From: JAWSVE01 sp050633885
Lineage (GTDB): Bacteria > Pseudomonadota > Gammaproteobacteria > Pseudomonadales > Cellvibrionaceae
Assembly (NCBI GenBank): GCA_050633885.1
Contig: JBOEHK010000001.1
Location: forward strand, 1 to 64,000
Length of the DNA: 64,000 bases
Direction of reading: 5' to 3'
This document shows, piece after piece, positions 35,621-45,310 of the stretch (the first letter of the stretch is position 1; every line of letters begins with the position of its first letter). The translations under genes and the position numbers were made by a program. A model generated the notes under the pieces. It saw nothing but the letters and a program-made list of their open reading frames with translations, was not told the origin of the DNA and did not search any database.

Positions 35621-35648
35621 TAAAAAGATTTCAGAGGAGTTTTTGAAC

Positions 35649-36005
35649 ATGTCTAGTAGTAACAAAATAATTCAAGCGATTGAGAACGAACAGCTTAAAT
35701 CTGATGTTCCAGAGTTTAGCCCTGGCGACACTGTCACTGTACAAGTAAAAGTGATTGAAGGTACTCGTGAGCGTCTTCAGGCTTATGAAGGCGTTGTAAT
35801 TGGTAAGCGAAATCGTGGTTTAAACTCAGCTTTCACTGTTCGTAAAATCTCTCATGGAGTTGGTGTTGAAAGAACGTTTCAAACTCATAGTCCATTGATT
35901 GAAAGTGTTACTGTTAAACGTCGTGGCGATGTTCGTCAAGCGAAACTGTATTATTTGCGTGAGTTGACAGGTAGAGCTGCTCGAATCAAAGAGAAGCTTA
36001 GCTAA
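35649..36005 (+). CDS. rplS: Ribosomal protein L19
   Basis: The 118-residue product has the L19 pattern (IQAIENEQ, FSPGDTVTVQVKV, RERLQAYEGVVIGKRNRGLNSAFTVRKIS split over the fold, KLYYLRELTGRAARIKE). L19 sits at the subunit interface of the 50S ribosome. The ATG at 35649 with GAGGAG ten bases upstream is preferred to a TTG two codons earlier. It is the last gene of the rpsP operon, closed by a hairpin terminator. Confidence 0.98.
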   Translation: MSSSNKIIQAIENEQLKSDVPEFSPGDTVTVQVKVIEGTRERLQAYEGVVIGKRNRGLNSAFTVRKISHGVGVERTFQTHSPLIESVTVKRRGDVRQAKLYYLRELTGRAARIKEKLS

Positions 36006-36027
36006 TCTGACGTTATTGTATGCCTTG

Positions 36028-36061
36028 AAAGCCTGGTGGCGGAAACGTGCCAGGCTTTTTT
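36028..36061 (+). terminator. Rho-independent terminator after rplS
   Basis: AAAGCCTGG (36028-36036) pairs with CCAGGCTTT (36050-36058), followed by further T residues; it ends the ribosomal operon. Confidence 0.9.
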
Positions 36062-36308
36062 GTGCCTGTGAGAAAATGTAAAGAGCGAATAAGCGTTCAA
36101 TTGATTGGAACCAAGTTAGGTATAACATCTCTAAATAATGGTATTTGTCATATGTTTCATAGTGGTGCCTTCGTGTTTATAGTGAGCCGGGCTGAGATTC
36201 CCGGTTTCTAGATGGGCATTCTTTATCGTAAAACCTGTTTTTACGTGGTAACTTGTTGCTGCACAGATATAGAGTGAAAGTAAATATAATTTTGAGGGTT
36301 TTAATAGA

Positions 36309-37073
36309 GTGAATATTCAAATGGAAGGTGTTAAGCGTTTTGTTGTAATAAGCATCCTATCAGTATTATTAGTGAGTGTTTCTGTATGGGCTGAGCAGCC
36401 TACTGCTGAGATGTCGAAGCGCATTCTGGATAATTTAAAAGAAGCTCGTCCTGATTTACAATTTAGCGGTGCTGTCGCTTCTCCTATCGACGGCCTTTAT
36501 GAAGTGCGTGTCCAAGGTGGCCCTACCTTGTATGTATCGGAAAATGCTGAATTCTTTGTAGCAGGCGATTTATTTAGTATTGAAAATGGCAAATTCGTCA
36601 ATATTCAAGAAAAGGCCCGAGCGAAAGAAAGGGCGGCTGTTATGGCGAAAATTGATAAAAAAGATCAGATAGTCTTTTCACCCAAGGGAGAAACAAAAGC
36701 AGTGTTGCATGTGTTTACTGATGTTGATTGTGGTTACTGTCAAAAACTGCATAACGAAATTCAAGCAATTAACGACAAAGGAATAGAGGTTCGATATCTT
36801 GCTTACCCTCGAAGCGGCCCTAATTCAGAAAGTGGGCAAAAATTGGCGACTGCCTGGTGTGCAAAAGATAGGCAAGGCACATTAACCAAATTAAAAACTC
36901 GACAATCTGTGCCGATGGCGACGTGTGACGATAACCCTGTGGCCGATCAGTATAAATTAGGTGGCTCAGTTGGTGTCAATGGAACTCCCAACATGGTGAC
37001 AGAGACAGGCGAGATGATCGGTGGGTACCTTCCTGCTGATCAGCTGGCTACCATGCTCGGTATTGCTGATTAA
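36309..37073 (+). CDS. dsbC: Thiol:disulfide interchange protein DsbC
   Basis: This periplasmic disulfide isomerase has a signal peptide (about 1-28, cleaving after VWA), an N-terminal dimerisation domain (about 35-95), a linker helix and a thioredoxin domain with the CGYC active site (Cys141-Cys144). A structural Cys184/Cys206 pair is present, as in E. coli. The start is GTG with GAGGG ten bases upstream; an ATG four codons later lacks a site. The gap to rplS (36062-36308) holds only the terminator and possible promoter elements. Confidence 0.95.
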   Translation: MNIQMEGVKRFVVISILSVLLVSVSVWAEQPTAEMSKRILDNLKEARPDLQFSGAVASPIDGLYEVRVQGGPTLYVSENAEFFVAGDLFSIENGKFVNIQEKARAKERAAVMAKIDKKDQIVFSPKGETKAVLHVFTDVDCGYCQKLHNEIQAINDKGIEVRYLAYPRSGPNSESGQKLATAWCAKDRQGTLTKLKTRQSVPMATCDDNPVADQYKLGGSVGVNGTPNMVTETGEMIGGYLPADQLATMLGIAD

Positions 37074-37098
37074 GCTGGATTTTAGTATCAATTATAAT

Positions 37099-37130
37099 AA
37101 GGCTCGTTTCTGTTTGTGACGAGCCTTTTT
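37099..37130 (+). terminator. Rho-independent terminator after dsbC
   Basis: AAGGCTCGT (37099-37107) pairs with ACGAGCCTT (37119-37127), followed by a T-run. Confidence 0.9.
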
Positions 37131-37324
37131 GCTTTTCGATGTTAGCTCTTTCTTCGTTTTCTTCTCGCTACGCTTCTCTTTAATTGACAGCTATCTATAC
37201 TCTCAGTATCGTTGCCATCCTTTGTTTTTGAGTGTGACTTCTACTCTTGCCAGAACTCATTTTGCTACGCCATCCGCGGGTTAAAGGGTTAAATTGGCAA
37301 TCGATCCATTTTCAGGAGATTGGT

Positions 37325-38629
37325 TTGAAAACCGTAAATATAGGGTTATGCGGTCTTGGCACCGTTGGTGGTGGTACCTTTAATGTGCTCGCAAGAAACA
37401 GTGCTGAAATACAAGCCAGTGCAAATTGCCAAGTAAAGGTTTCTCATGTCGGTGTTCGTCGAGATAACCCTGCTTTTGATTTGTCAGGAGTAAAAGTTAG
37501 CAAAGATATTTTTGATGTTGTTAACGATCCAGGTGTCGATATTGTTGTCGAAATGATTGGTGGAACAACCGTAGCTAAAGATTTAGTACTTCAAGCTATT
37601 AGTAACGGTAAACATGTTGTGACAGCAAACAAAGCATTGATTGCAGAGTTTGGGGGTGAAATATTTTCTGCCGCTGAGAAAAAAAATGTTTGTGTGGCAT
37701 TTGAAGCGGCAGTTGCTGGTGGCATTCCAATTATTAAAGTCTTACGTGAAGGTTTGGCTGCCAATAAGATAGAGTGGCTTGCGGGTATTATTAATGGCAC
37801 TGGAAATTTCATTCTTACCGAAATGGCTCAAAAGGGTCGAGAGTTTGCGGATGTATTAAAGCAAGCTCAAAAGCTAGGCTATGCCGAAGCTGATCCCACG
37901 TTTGACGTTGAAGGGATAGATGCTGCGCATAAGTTAGTTATTTTGACTTCCATTGCTTTTGGAATCCCGTTGCAGTTTGAATCTGTGTTTACGGAGGGGA
38001 TTTCAAAAATTGAACCGCAGGATTTATCTTACGCAAAAGAACTAGGTTATCGAGTAAAACATTTGGGCGTGGCGCGTCGTCATGGTAATAAAGTTGAAAT
38101 GCGTGTACATCCTACATTGATTCCTGAGAAGCGATTGATGGCTCATGTGAATGGCGTCATGAATGCGGTTATGGTGAATGGTGATGCCGTTGGGTCAACA
38201 CTTCATTCAGGTCCGGGTGCAGGCGCTGAACCGACGGCATCCTCAGTTATTGCTGATATTGTGGATATAGCTCGAGAGTTAGCTGAGGGAACCACACCCA
38301 GTGTTCCCCATTTAGGCTTTAGTGCGAATTATGTGAGTTCGTTGACAATTCAGCCAATGAGTGAATTAGAAACAGGTTACTACTTGCGGATCAACGTGGA
38401 AGATAAGCCAGGAGTGCTTTCTAATATCACCGAAATCTTTAGCCGTATGGGGGTGAGTATTGAAGCCGTCATTCAAAAAGAAGCTGAAGATGATGAAGCG
38501 ACAGTGCAGCTAATTCTCTTAACCAACAAAGCAATTGAGGGAAAAATGATGCAAGCCATCAATGAAATAGAAACGTTGGGTGCTGTCACCGGACAAGTGG
38601 CTTATATTCGAGTGGAAACGCTTCAATAA
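37325..38629 (+). CDS. hom: Homoserine dehydrogenase
   Basis: Hom reduces aspartate semialdehyde to homoserine, leading to threonine and methionine. The 434-residue protein has an NAD(P)-binding GLCGLGTVGGG, a catalytic domain with EAAVAGGIPIIKVLREGLA and GTGNFILTEM, and a C-terminal ACT domain (about 350-434, NVEDKPGVLSNITEIFSRMG). The start is TTG with AGGAG six bases upstream; this gives the usual 434-residue monofunctional length. A longer frame from 37247 is a TTG with no site. It is followed by thrC after 66 bases. Confidence 0.96.
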   Translation: MKTVNIGLCGLGTVGGGTFNVLARNSAEIQASANCQVKVSHVGVRRDNPAFDLSGVKVSKDIFDVVNDPGVDIVVEMIGGTTVAKDLVLQAISNGKHVVTANKALIAEFGGEIFSAAEKKNVCVAFEAAVAGGIPIIKVLREGLAANKIEWLAGIINGTGNFILTEMAQKGREFADVLKQAQKLGYAEADPTFDVEGIDAAHKLVILTSIAFGIPLQFESVFTEGISKIEPQDLSYAKELGYRVKHLGVARRHGNKVEMRVHPTLIPEKRLMAHVNGVMNAVMVNGDAVGSTLHSGPGAGAEPTASSVIADIVDIARELAEGTTPSVPHLGFSANYVSSLTIQPMSELETGYYLRINVEDKPGVLSNITEIFSRMGVSIEAVIQKEAEDDEATVQLILLTNKAIEGKMMQAINEIETLGAVTGQVAYIRVETLQ

Positions 38630-38695
38630 AAATTTTGATGTTAAAGAAAATGTTAAAGCCAACATTTGTTTTTGTAAATTATTAATGGGTTTATT

Positions 38696-40090
38696 GTGAA
38701 ATATATAAGTACTCGTGGAAGCGCGCCGTCATTGTCATTTGAAGATGTTATGTTGACTGGTTTGGCATCAGATGGTGGATTGTATGTGCCAGAAAAATTG
38801 CCTCAGTTTTCGCCTGCTGACATTAAAGCAATGGCGAACATGTCTTATACCGATCTAGCGTTTCGTGTGATGTATCCCTTTGTTGAAGGGGATATCCCTG
38901 AGAATGATTTCAAACAAATCATCGCCGAAACCTACAGTACATTTCGACATCAAGCCATCACGCCCTTGGTGCAGACCGATCACAATGAATGGGTGTTGGA
39001 ATTATTTCACGGCCCAACCTTAGCCTTTAAGGATGTGGCTCTGCAATTATTAGGTCGTCTCCTTGATTACGTGTTAGAAAAAAGAAATCAAAAAGTTGTT
39101 GTGTTAGGTGCAACTTCTGGTGATACGGGTTCGGCTGCGATTGAAGGCTGCCGTCACTCTGACAATGTTGATATTTTTGTTATGTATCCTCATGAACGAG
39201 TGTCGGATGTTCAGCGTCGCCAAATGACTACTGTTTTGGAACCCAATGTACACACCTTAGCAGTGAAAGGAAATTTTGATGATTGCCAAAACTTTTTAAA
39301 AATGAGTTTTGCAGATCAATCTTTTCTTCCTGATGGTCGGCAGCTTGTCGCTGTTAACTCAATCAATTGGGCCAGAATCATGGCGCAGATTGTTTATTAT
39401 TTTTATTCGGCAGCAGCGTTAGGTTCTCCAGATAGAAAAATAAGTTTTTCGGTACCGACTGGAAATTTTGGCGATATCTTTGCTGGTTATTTAGCGAAAA
39501 AAATGGGATTGCCGATCGAACGTTTGATTGTTGCGACGAATGCGAATGATATTTTACATCGTTGCATTAGTGCGAATGATCATAGTAAAAAAGAATTGCT
39601 TCATTCCTTATCACCAAGCATGGATATCATGGTGTCAAGTAACTTTGAACGATTACTCTTTGATCTTTACGATAGAGATGGGAATGCGATTGTTCAATTG
39701 ATGAATGATTTTAAATCGGGGGAAATGTCTTTAAAAGAATCATCCCTTAAAAAAGCTAGAGAATTATTCTCAAGTTTCCGGGTTGATGACAAACGAACAG
39801 TGGAAGCCATTGCTGAAATATTAGAGCAGGCTGAATACCTTGCTGATCCTCATACCGCAATTGGTATAGAAGCGGCGAGACAAACGAAAGCATCAATAAC
39901 ATCTCCTATCGTTTGTTTGGCAACAGCTCATCCTGCTAAGTTTCCAGAGGCGGTTATGAAGGCTGGCTTCCCAACTGAGCCGTCTTTACCGCTACATATG
40001 CGAGACTTATTTGAGCGAGAAGAGCGGTATCATGTGCTAGAAAATGATTTACAAGCGATAAAAGATTTTATTATTAATAATATGTCTTAA
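38696..40090 (+). CDS. thrC: Threonine synthase
   Basis: ThrC converts phosphohomoserine to threonine with PLP. The 464-residue protein is of the long type, opening with MKYISTRGSAPSLSFEDVMLTGLASDGGLYVPE; the PLP lysine lies in FHGPTLAFKDVALQLLG (about residue 111) and the phosphate-binding loop is GATSGDTGSAA (about 142-152). The start is GTG. It probably shares a transcript with hom. The downstream gap to recJ is 113 bases. Confidence 0.96.
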   Translation: MKYISTRGSAPSLSFEDVMLTGLASDGGLYVPEKLPQFSPADIKAMANMSYTDLAFRVMYPFVEGDIPENDFKQIIAETYSTFRHQAITPLVQTDHNEWVLELFHGPTLAFKDVALQLLGRLLDYVLEKRNQKVVVLGATSGDTGSAAIEGCRHSDNVDIFVMYPHERVSDVQRRQMTTVLEPNVHTLAVKGNFDDCQNFLKMSFADQSFLPDGRQLVAVNSINWARIMAQIVYYFYSAAALGSPDRKISFSVPTGNFGDIFAGYLAKKMGLPIERLIVATNANDILHRCISANDHSKKELLHSLSPSMDIMVSSNFERLLFDLYDRDGNAIVQLMNDFKSGEMSLKESSLKKARELFSSFRVDDKRTVEAIAEILEQAEYLADPHTAIGIEAARQTKASITSPIVCLATAHPAKFPEAVMKAGFPTEPSLPLHMRDLFEREERYHVLENDLQAIKDFIINNMS

Positions 40091-40203
40091 AATTCTTTCT
40101 TGGTGCTGTGACGTTTTTTCGTTGCGATTTAGTGCTGTTACAATTTAGCACTAAGAAAGTATATTTTTTTATGCCGTGATGTTTACATACTTCGAGTCTA
40201 GCG

Positions 40204-41961
40204 ATGGTTGCTTCTAAAAAAATAATACAACGTCGTTCGACCGAAATATCTTCAGTAAGATTTCAAACAGATTTACCTCTTATTCTACAAAAAATCTACG
40301 CGGCACGTGGTATTTTTGATGATACTGCTTTGCAGTTACGTCTTTCTGAATTATGTCAGCCTACATTACTTCGTGGATTGAGTGCGGCTATTGAACTGTT
40401 GGTTGATGCTTTTCAAACACAAAAAAGAATTCTTATTATTGGTGATTTTGATGCTGACGGTGCGACCAGCTGTGCGCTGTCTGTTTTAGCGCTAAAAGCC
40501 ATGGGATTACATTCAGTTGATTACCTAGTACCCAATCGCTTTGATTATGGGTATGGACTTACACCAGAAATCGTTGCGGTTGCTGCAGGTAAAAAACCTG
40601 ACATTTTAATTACCGTTGATAATGGTATTTCGAGTCTTGAAGGGGTGAAAGCTGCGCAGGAGCGTGGGATGAAAGTGATTGTTACTGATCATCATTTGCC
40701 GGGAGATAAATTACCTTCTGCAGAAGCCATTGTAAATCCGAATCAAGGTCAGTGTGATTTTCCCAGTAAAAATCTTGCTGGGGTAGGCGTTATATTTTAT
40801 GTCATGACAAGTCTGAGAACGGCTTTACGGGAAAAAAATTGGTTTGAAGACCATTTAATTCCCGAGCCGAATATGGCGAACTATTTGGATTTAGTGGCAG
40901 TGGGTACCGTTGCTGATGTTGTTCCCTTGGATAAAAATAACCGCGTCCTAGTTCATCAAGGTTTACAAAGAATTCGTTCTAGAAAAGCTCGACCAGGAAT
41001 TTTAGCGTTATTGGAGGTTGCAGGGCGACGGCCAGAAAATCTGGTTGCAACCGATTTGGGCTTTGTTGTTGGCCCCAGATTGAATGCCTCGGGTCGTTTA
41101 GATGATATTTCGTTAGGGATCCAATGTTTGCTCTGTGAGAGCTTGGATCTTGCGAGAGAAATGGCGTTAGAACTGGATGGCTTGAATAAAGATCGCAAGG
41201 CTATTGAAAGTGGGATGCAGCAAGAGGCGGTAAAAACTCTCGAAAAAATTCAGCTCGAAGATAATAATGAATTACCTTGGGGTTTGTGTTTGTATGATAA
41301 AAATTGGCATCAAGGTGTCATTGGAATTTTAGCCTCGCGTATTAAAGATCGTGTTCATCGTCCTGTTATTGCATTTGCGAATGCTGATGTGAATGACGAC
41401 AGTGAAATAAAAGGATCGGCACGATCAATAGACGGTTTACATATACGAGATGCTCTTGATGCCGTTGCCGCAAGAAATCCAGGCCTATTAAATAAATTTG
41501 GTGGTCATGCCATGGCTGCTGGTTTAACGTTACCGAAAGAGAACCTTGAACGTTTTCAAATGGCTTTTGATGAAGTTGTTAAAGAAAAATTAACCGAGGA
41601 AGATTTGCAAGCGCAAGTGTTGAGTGATGGCGATCTAGCTCAGGATGAATTGTCATTAGTGCTTGCAGAAAAACTAAGAAATGCGGGGCCATGGGGGCAG
41701 CATTTTCCTGAGCCGTTATTTGATGGGGAATTTTATATCGTTCAACAGCGTATTGTTGGGCAAAAGCATTTGAAATTAGTGGTTTCAAAAGAAGAAAAAG
41801 GACAAGTTATTTTTGATGCGATCGCATTTAATATCGATCCCGATCAGTGGCCTAATCAAGAGATAAAAAAAGTCATCCTAGTTTATAAATTAGATATTAA
41901 TGAGTTTAGGGGGAGGCGTTCATTACAACTTATGGTCGATTATATTGAGCCAATCACATAA
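40204..41961 (+). CDS. recJ: Single-stranded-DNA-specific exonuclease RecJ
   Basis: RecJ is a 5'-3' exonuclease on single-stranded DNA, used in recombination and mismatch repair. The 585-residue protein carries the DHH motifs: DFDADG (81-86), ITVDNG (about 136-141), TDHH (161-164) and GTVADVVPL (about 236-244), followed by the DHHA1 domain with GGHAMAAG near 436-443 and a C-terminal OB fold. Start ATG at 40204. The downstream gap to the facing receiver protein shows no clear terminator. Confidence 0.97.
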   Translation: MVASKKIIQRRSTEISSVRFQTDLPLILQKIYAARGIFDDTALQLRLSELCQPTLLRGLSAAIELLVDAFQTQKRILIIGDFDADGATSCALSVLALKAMGLHSVDYLVPNRFDYGYGLTPEIVAVAAGKKPDILITVDNGISSLEGVKAAQERGMKVIVTDHHLPGDKLPSAEAIVNPNQGQCDFPSKNLAGVGVIFYVMTSLRTALREKNWFEDHLIPEPNMANYLDLVAVGTVADVVPLDKNNRVLVHQGLQRIRSRKARPGILALLEVAGRRPENLVATDLGFVVGPRLNASGRLDDISLGIQCLLCESLDLAREMALELDGLNKDRKAIESGMQQEAVKTLEKIQLEDNNELPWGLCLYDKNWHQGVIGILASRIKDRVHRPVIAFANADVNDDSEIKGSARSIDGLHIRDALDAVAARNPGLLNKFGGHAMAAGLTLPKENLERFQMAFDEVVKEKLTEEDLQAQVLSDGDLAQDELSLVLAEKLRNAGPWGQHFPEPLFDGEFYIVQQRIVGQKHLKLVVSKEEKGQVIFDAIAFNIDPDQWPNQEIKKVILVYKLDINEFRGRRSLQLMVDYIEPIT

Positions 41962-42070
41962 GAACCATTTGTAAGAAATCCTTGTAATAATCACTGCTTC
42001 CTAGAATGCTTTCGTATTCTTGAATCGCCTGCTTTTAGCCCTATTTCTTTTGCTTAAAATTGCTTAATTT

Positions 42071-43540
42071 TTAGAAGCTATTAAGCGAAACTTGATTGTT
42101 TTCTGGATGAAAGTAAAAAGCAATATAATTATTTTTTAATGCCTTTTCATTCCATTCTTTTGCTGTTCTATTTTCACCTGAGTTGGGGATAACGACACGG
42201 GGAGAAGATAGACCATTAGTGTTAACGGCTAGGGTAATAGACCCGTTTTGAAGTGGTGCGGTTACTTGTTCAAAATTGGTAAACGCTAAGCTAATAAAAT
42301 CATTTGGATCAAAGGTCTCATCAAGTGAGTTGCGAAAAATACAATCGGCAATCGGGGTGCTGTCTGGTGCTAAAAAATATTCCCCTGTTTCTTGTTGTGC
42401 TAAACAGACATCGCCAAAGTTAATCATTAAATCAATTGATCCCTGAAATCCTGATTCGGACAACATATACAGCAATTGCTGAAGCTTTGACAATAGCCTT
42501 TCGTTTAGAGGTTCTTGCGAATACTCAAAACTAAAATCGGCGGTTGCCGCCCAACTGATAGCATTGAGAAGTCGTGGGTCAACACTGGGGCCTTGAAAAC
42601 TATTTCTACTAGGGGTGATGGATTCAGTGAATGCGTTCGTGGCAAGTTGGTCAATTTTGACAGCGTTCATTTCTGATATTTCTGAAGCTGATTGATAATT
42701 TAGAGATGCATCTTTCAGGTCGGATCGAATACCAATTAATACTATCCCAATTAAAAACAATCCAACTAAAAGAGTCGCTAATAAACCGTTTGAAACTAAT
42801 GATATTCTTTTTCGTTCCGCAGAGATTTCATCGTTGATAATCGATAAAGGAATGTCGTTAACGACGACCTCCGCACGCGAATCGCTAACTTTCTTTTGAA
42901 AAGCTGCAAATCGCTTTGACATTAGCAAAGTGCTTTCTGTAATTTTTCTTCCGACGTCGGCAATATGAATTTCAAATAACCGGGCCACCTGTGCATGAAT
43001 TTCTTCGAGATCCGAGGACCTTTTGTCATTTTTCCGGTATGAAGCTTGGCTTTTTTCTTCGATGTTTTTAGGAGGGATAGGCGAGGGGGCATTCGTGGTG
43101 AGGTCTACAGTGTTTGCCTTTGGTTGTTCTGATTTGTTGTTTTCTGCGCTATTCGGTTTTAGTTTTAAGGTGCTTAGTACTTTTTCTAAACTGGCCGGTT
43201 TTAATGTGCTTTTGTAAAGAATATCCAACGCTCCCAGTGCGCGAGCTTGCCCTGTAAACACATTTCCTTTTTCTGATGTATACATAATGACAGGAATAGT
43301 GGCAGTTGCTGGATTTGCTTTAATGGTTTTAAGTGCATCGATCCCATCCATGCCCTTCATGCTTTGATCGAGGAATATCACAGCAGGTGCACGGTAGCTT
43401 AAATAGGAAAGAGCCTCTTCTGCCGATGAAACGATATCTATTTGCAGATCGTAAGACTCTAACATTCGGCGTAATCGAAGCTGCGCCGTTCTTGAGTCAT
43501 CAACAATCAAAGCATGCTTGATTTCAAATCCGTTGTTCAT
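42071..43540 (-). CDS. Receiver-domain protein with one TM helix and a periplasmic C-terminal domain
   Basis: Counting from the ATG at 43540 (489 residues), a CheY-like receiver domain spans about 8-125, with the acidic pair Asp14/Asp15, phospho-acceptor Asp58 in FLDQSM, Thr88 and Lys110. A Pro/Lys-rich linker and a cytoplasmic helix (about 175-220) lead to a TM helix (247-271). The last 215 residues, presumably periplasmic, hold a domain I do not recognise. A receiver with its own membrane and periplasmic part is unusual. AGAGG upstream supports this start. Confidence 0.75.
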   Translation of the reverse strand: MNNGFEIKHALIVDDSRTAQLRLRRMLESYDLQIDIVSSAEEALSYLSYRAPAVIFLDQSMKGMDGIDALKTIKANPATATIPVIMYTSEKGNVFTGQARALGALDILYKSTLKPASLEKVLSTLKLKPNSAENNKSEQPKANTVDLTTNAPSPIPPKNIEEKSQASYRKNDKRSSDLEEIHAQVARLFEIHIADVGRKITESTLLMSKRFAAFQKKVSDSRAEVVVNDIPLSIINDEISAERKRISLVSNGLLATLLVGLFLIGIVLIGIRSDLKDASLNYQSASEISEMNAVKIDQLATNAFTESITPSRNSFQGPSVDPRLLNAISWAATADFSFEYSQEPLNERLLSKLQQLLYMLSESGFQGSIDLMINFGDVCLAQQETGEYFLAPDSTPIADCIFRNSLDETFDPNDFISLAFTNFEQVTAPLQNGSITLAVNTNGLSSPRVVIPNSGENRTAKEWNEKALKNNYIAFYFHPENNQVSLNSF

Positions 43541-43756
43541 AGTTTGTGAGCCTCTGATTGTAAAGAGCAAAAGATAACGTGTTGGTTATTTGTTTTTTGT
43601 ATTGCTTCCATTCTATATTTGATGTCACAAACTGAGAGTTAAGTGGTTCACAAAACTTTATAGGATCATCTATTTTTTTTGTTCTAGAAAAATAACGCTG
43701 AGATTAATCAGTAAAAAATCAGTAATAAGTACTGGTCTGCCTCGTATTGCCCTGCG

Positions 43757-43832
43757 CAGTAACGTCTGTGCAGTAATGTTTATAAAGTGACGTCTATAAA
43801 GTAACGGCTATAAAGTAAGGTCCAAAGTAAAG
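43757..43832. repeat. 14-bp tandem repeat array
   Basis: About five and a half degenerate units of 14-15 bp (consensus AGTAACGTCTATAA) run from 43757 to 43832. They lie in the 668-bp gap 43541-44208, between divergent genes, which otherwise holds no gene, terminator or clear promoter that I can see. Confidence 0.8.
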
Positions 43833-44208
43833 TTGTGTGATTGTCAGCTATTATATTCTAAAGTGAGTATTGCGCCAGTAGAACGGAATGACATGACCTA
43901 CCGTAGGTTTATTGTTGTTGTCATTGATGAGTTGTTTTGAGAATTCTTTTTTATTTTTTTAGTAGAAGAGTCAGGTTGCGATGTAAAACCAGACTTAAAC
44001 TCATGAGAGTTTACTGAACATACTCTTTCTGTGATTGATGGGTTTGCTTAAGTTAGATAGTCAGTTTATCCTTTTGACGCTTCGGTCAAACAATCAACGT
44101 TATCTGATCAGCTTTATGTTGAGTGATTGATTAATGTCATTATACGTAAAGAAGTAAAGCCGATTACTTAATAATAACAATAAACAATGAGGTGGAGGGA
44201 TATTATTG

Positions 44209-45276
44209 ATGAATATTAATGGTGCTGTTAAGCGTTGCGTATCAACTGTAAAGGGCGTTGTTTTTTTTCAAACTTATCAACTAGCGTTTACCTTTTGCTT
44301 GATGATTCCGGCATTTTCTATTTTTGCGGAGACGCCTCCCAGTGAACCTCCTGCCGATTGGGTTTCAATTTCATCGACGTTTGAAGAAATACCTTATCCT
44401 TATCCTGTCAATTATTTTCCGGTTAAAAACTTTGGTCACGATTTAAAGCTAGCTTATATGGATGTTCCAGCGAGTGGAAAGGCGAATGGCCAAACCGCCA
44501 TTATTTTTCATGGAATGAACTATGCTGGGCTAGGGTATGAGCCGACAATAAAAGCGCTCTCTAATGCCGGCTTTCGAGTTATAGTCCCTGACCGTATTGG
44601 TTATGGCCGATCGTCAAAACCGGATATGCCTTATAACCTTCATGTGTTTTGCTCAAATGCAAAAGCGTTACTGGATCATTTAAAAATAGATAAAATAGCC
44701 GTGGTTGGGCACTCCATGGGGGGAATGGTCGCTTCACGCTTTGCGATGACCTATCAAGAGACGACTAGTCATGTTGTGATGGTGAATCAAATTGGTATGA
44801 GTGACCAACGCCAGAGTCGTCCATGGCAGGATATTGAAGATGTTTATCAGCGTGTACTGGGAACAACTTATCAATCTATCTTGCGCAATCATCAGCGATA
44901 TTATCCCGAGTGGAAGAGCGAATATCTGTATTGGGTGAGATTACAATATGGCCAAACACTCAATAGTGAATGGCCAAAGCTTGCGAAAATTCGTGCATGG
45001 CAAACACAAATTTTATATTTCGATCCCGTTGTTTATGATTGGCAGCATATAAAAAGCAAAGCGTTAGTGATAGGTGGGGCCGATGATCGATTAACTAGAG
45101 ATTTTGCTGGCCAGGCTAAAAAAGTCGCAGAGACTTTGCAAAATGCTGAATTATTTTTGTTTGATGGTGTAGGGCATAATCCACACTTTCAGATTCCTAA
45201 GCAGTATCATCAAGAACTCATTCGTTTTTTACGTTCAAGTCCGGATGAGCCTGCTGAACAATCTTGGCGGAAATAA
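44209..45276 (+). CDS. Exported alpha/beta hydrolase
   Basis: The 355-residue protein has a long basic/hydrophobic signal (about 1-40, ending FAE). The hydrolase fold has an oxyanion loop FHGMNYAG (about 100-107), nucleophile elbow GHSMGG (Ser169), an acid region GGADDRLTRDF and the catalytic His in VGHNPHFQ near 328. The substrate is unknown, perhaps esters or lipids in the periplasm. GGAGG ten bases before the ATG supports the start; a TTG three bases earlier is possible. It faces the TesA-like gene. Confidence 0.85.
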   Translation: MNINGAVKRCVSTVKGVVFFQTYQLAFTFCLMIPAFSIFAETPPSEPPADWVSISSTFEEIPYPYPVNYFPVKNFGHDLKLAYMDVPASGKANGQTAIIFHGMNYAGLGYEPTIKALSNAGFRVIVPDRIGYGRSSKPDMPYNLHVFCSNAKALLDHLKIDKIAVVGHSMGGMVASRFAMTYQETTSHVVMVNQIGMSDQRQSRPWQDIEDVYQRVLGTTYQSILRNHQRYYPEWKSEYLYWVRLQYGQTLNSEWPKLAKIRAWQTQILYFDPVVYDWQHIKSKALVIGGADDRLTRDFAGQAKKVAETLQNAELFLFDGVGHNPHFQIPKQYHQELIRFLRSSPDEPAEQSWRK

Positions 45277-45310
45277 AACATAGAAAATAGAGTGTTGTAA
45301 CGCGATCGCT

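Noticed and set aside
37247..37324. Upstream extension of homoserine dehydrogenase
   Set aside because: It starts at TTG without a ribosome binding site and exceeds the normal family length; TTG at 37325 has AGGAG in place.
43541..44208. Possible CRISPR array at the 14-bp repeats
   Set aside because: Units are adjacent, too short, and have no unique spacers.
45301..45310. GCGATCGC palindrome, also at other places in the window
   Set aside because: It occurs only a few times, mostly in coding DNA, with no spacing pattern; chance is sufficient.
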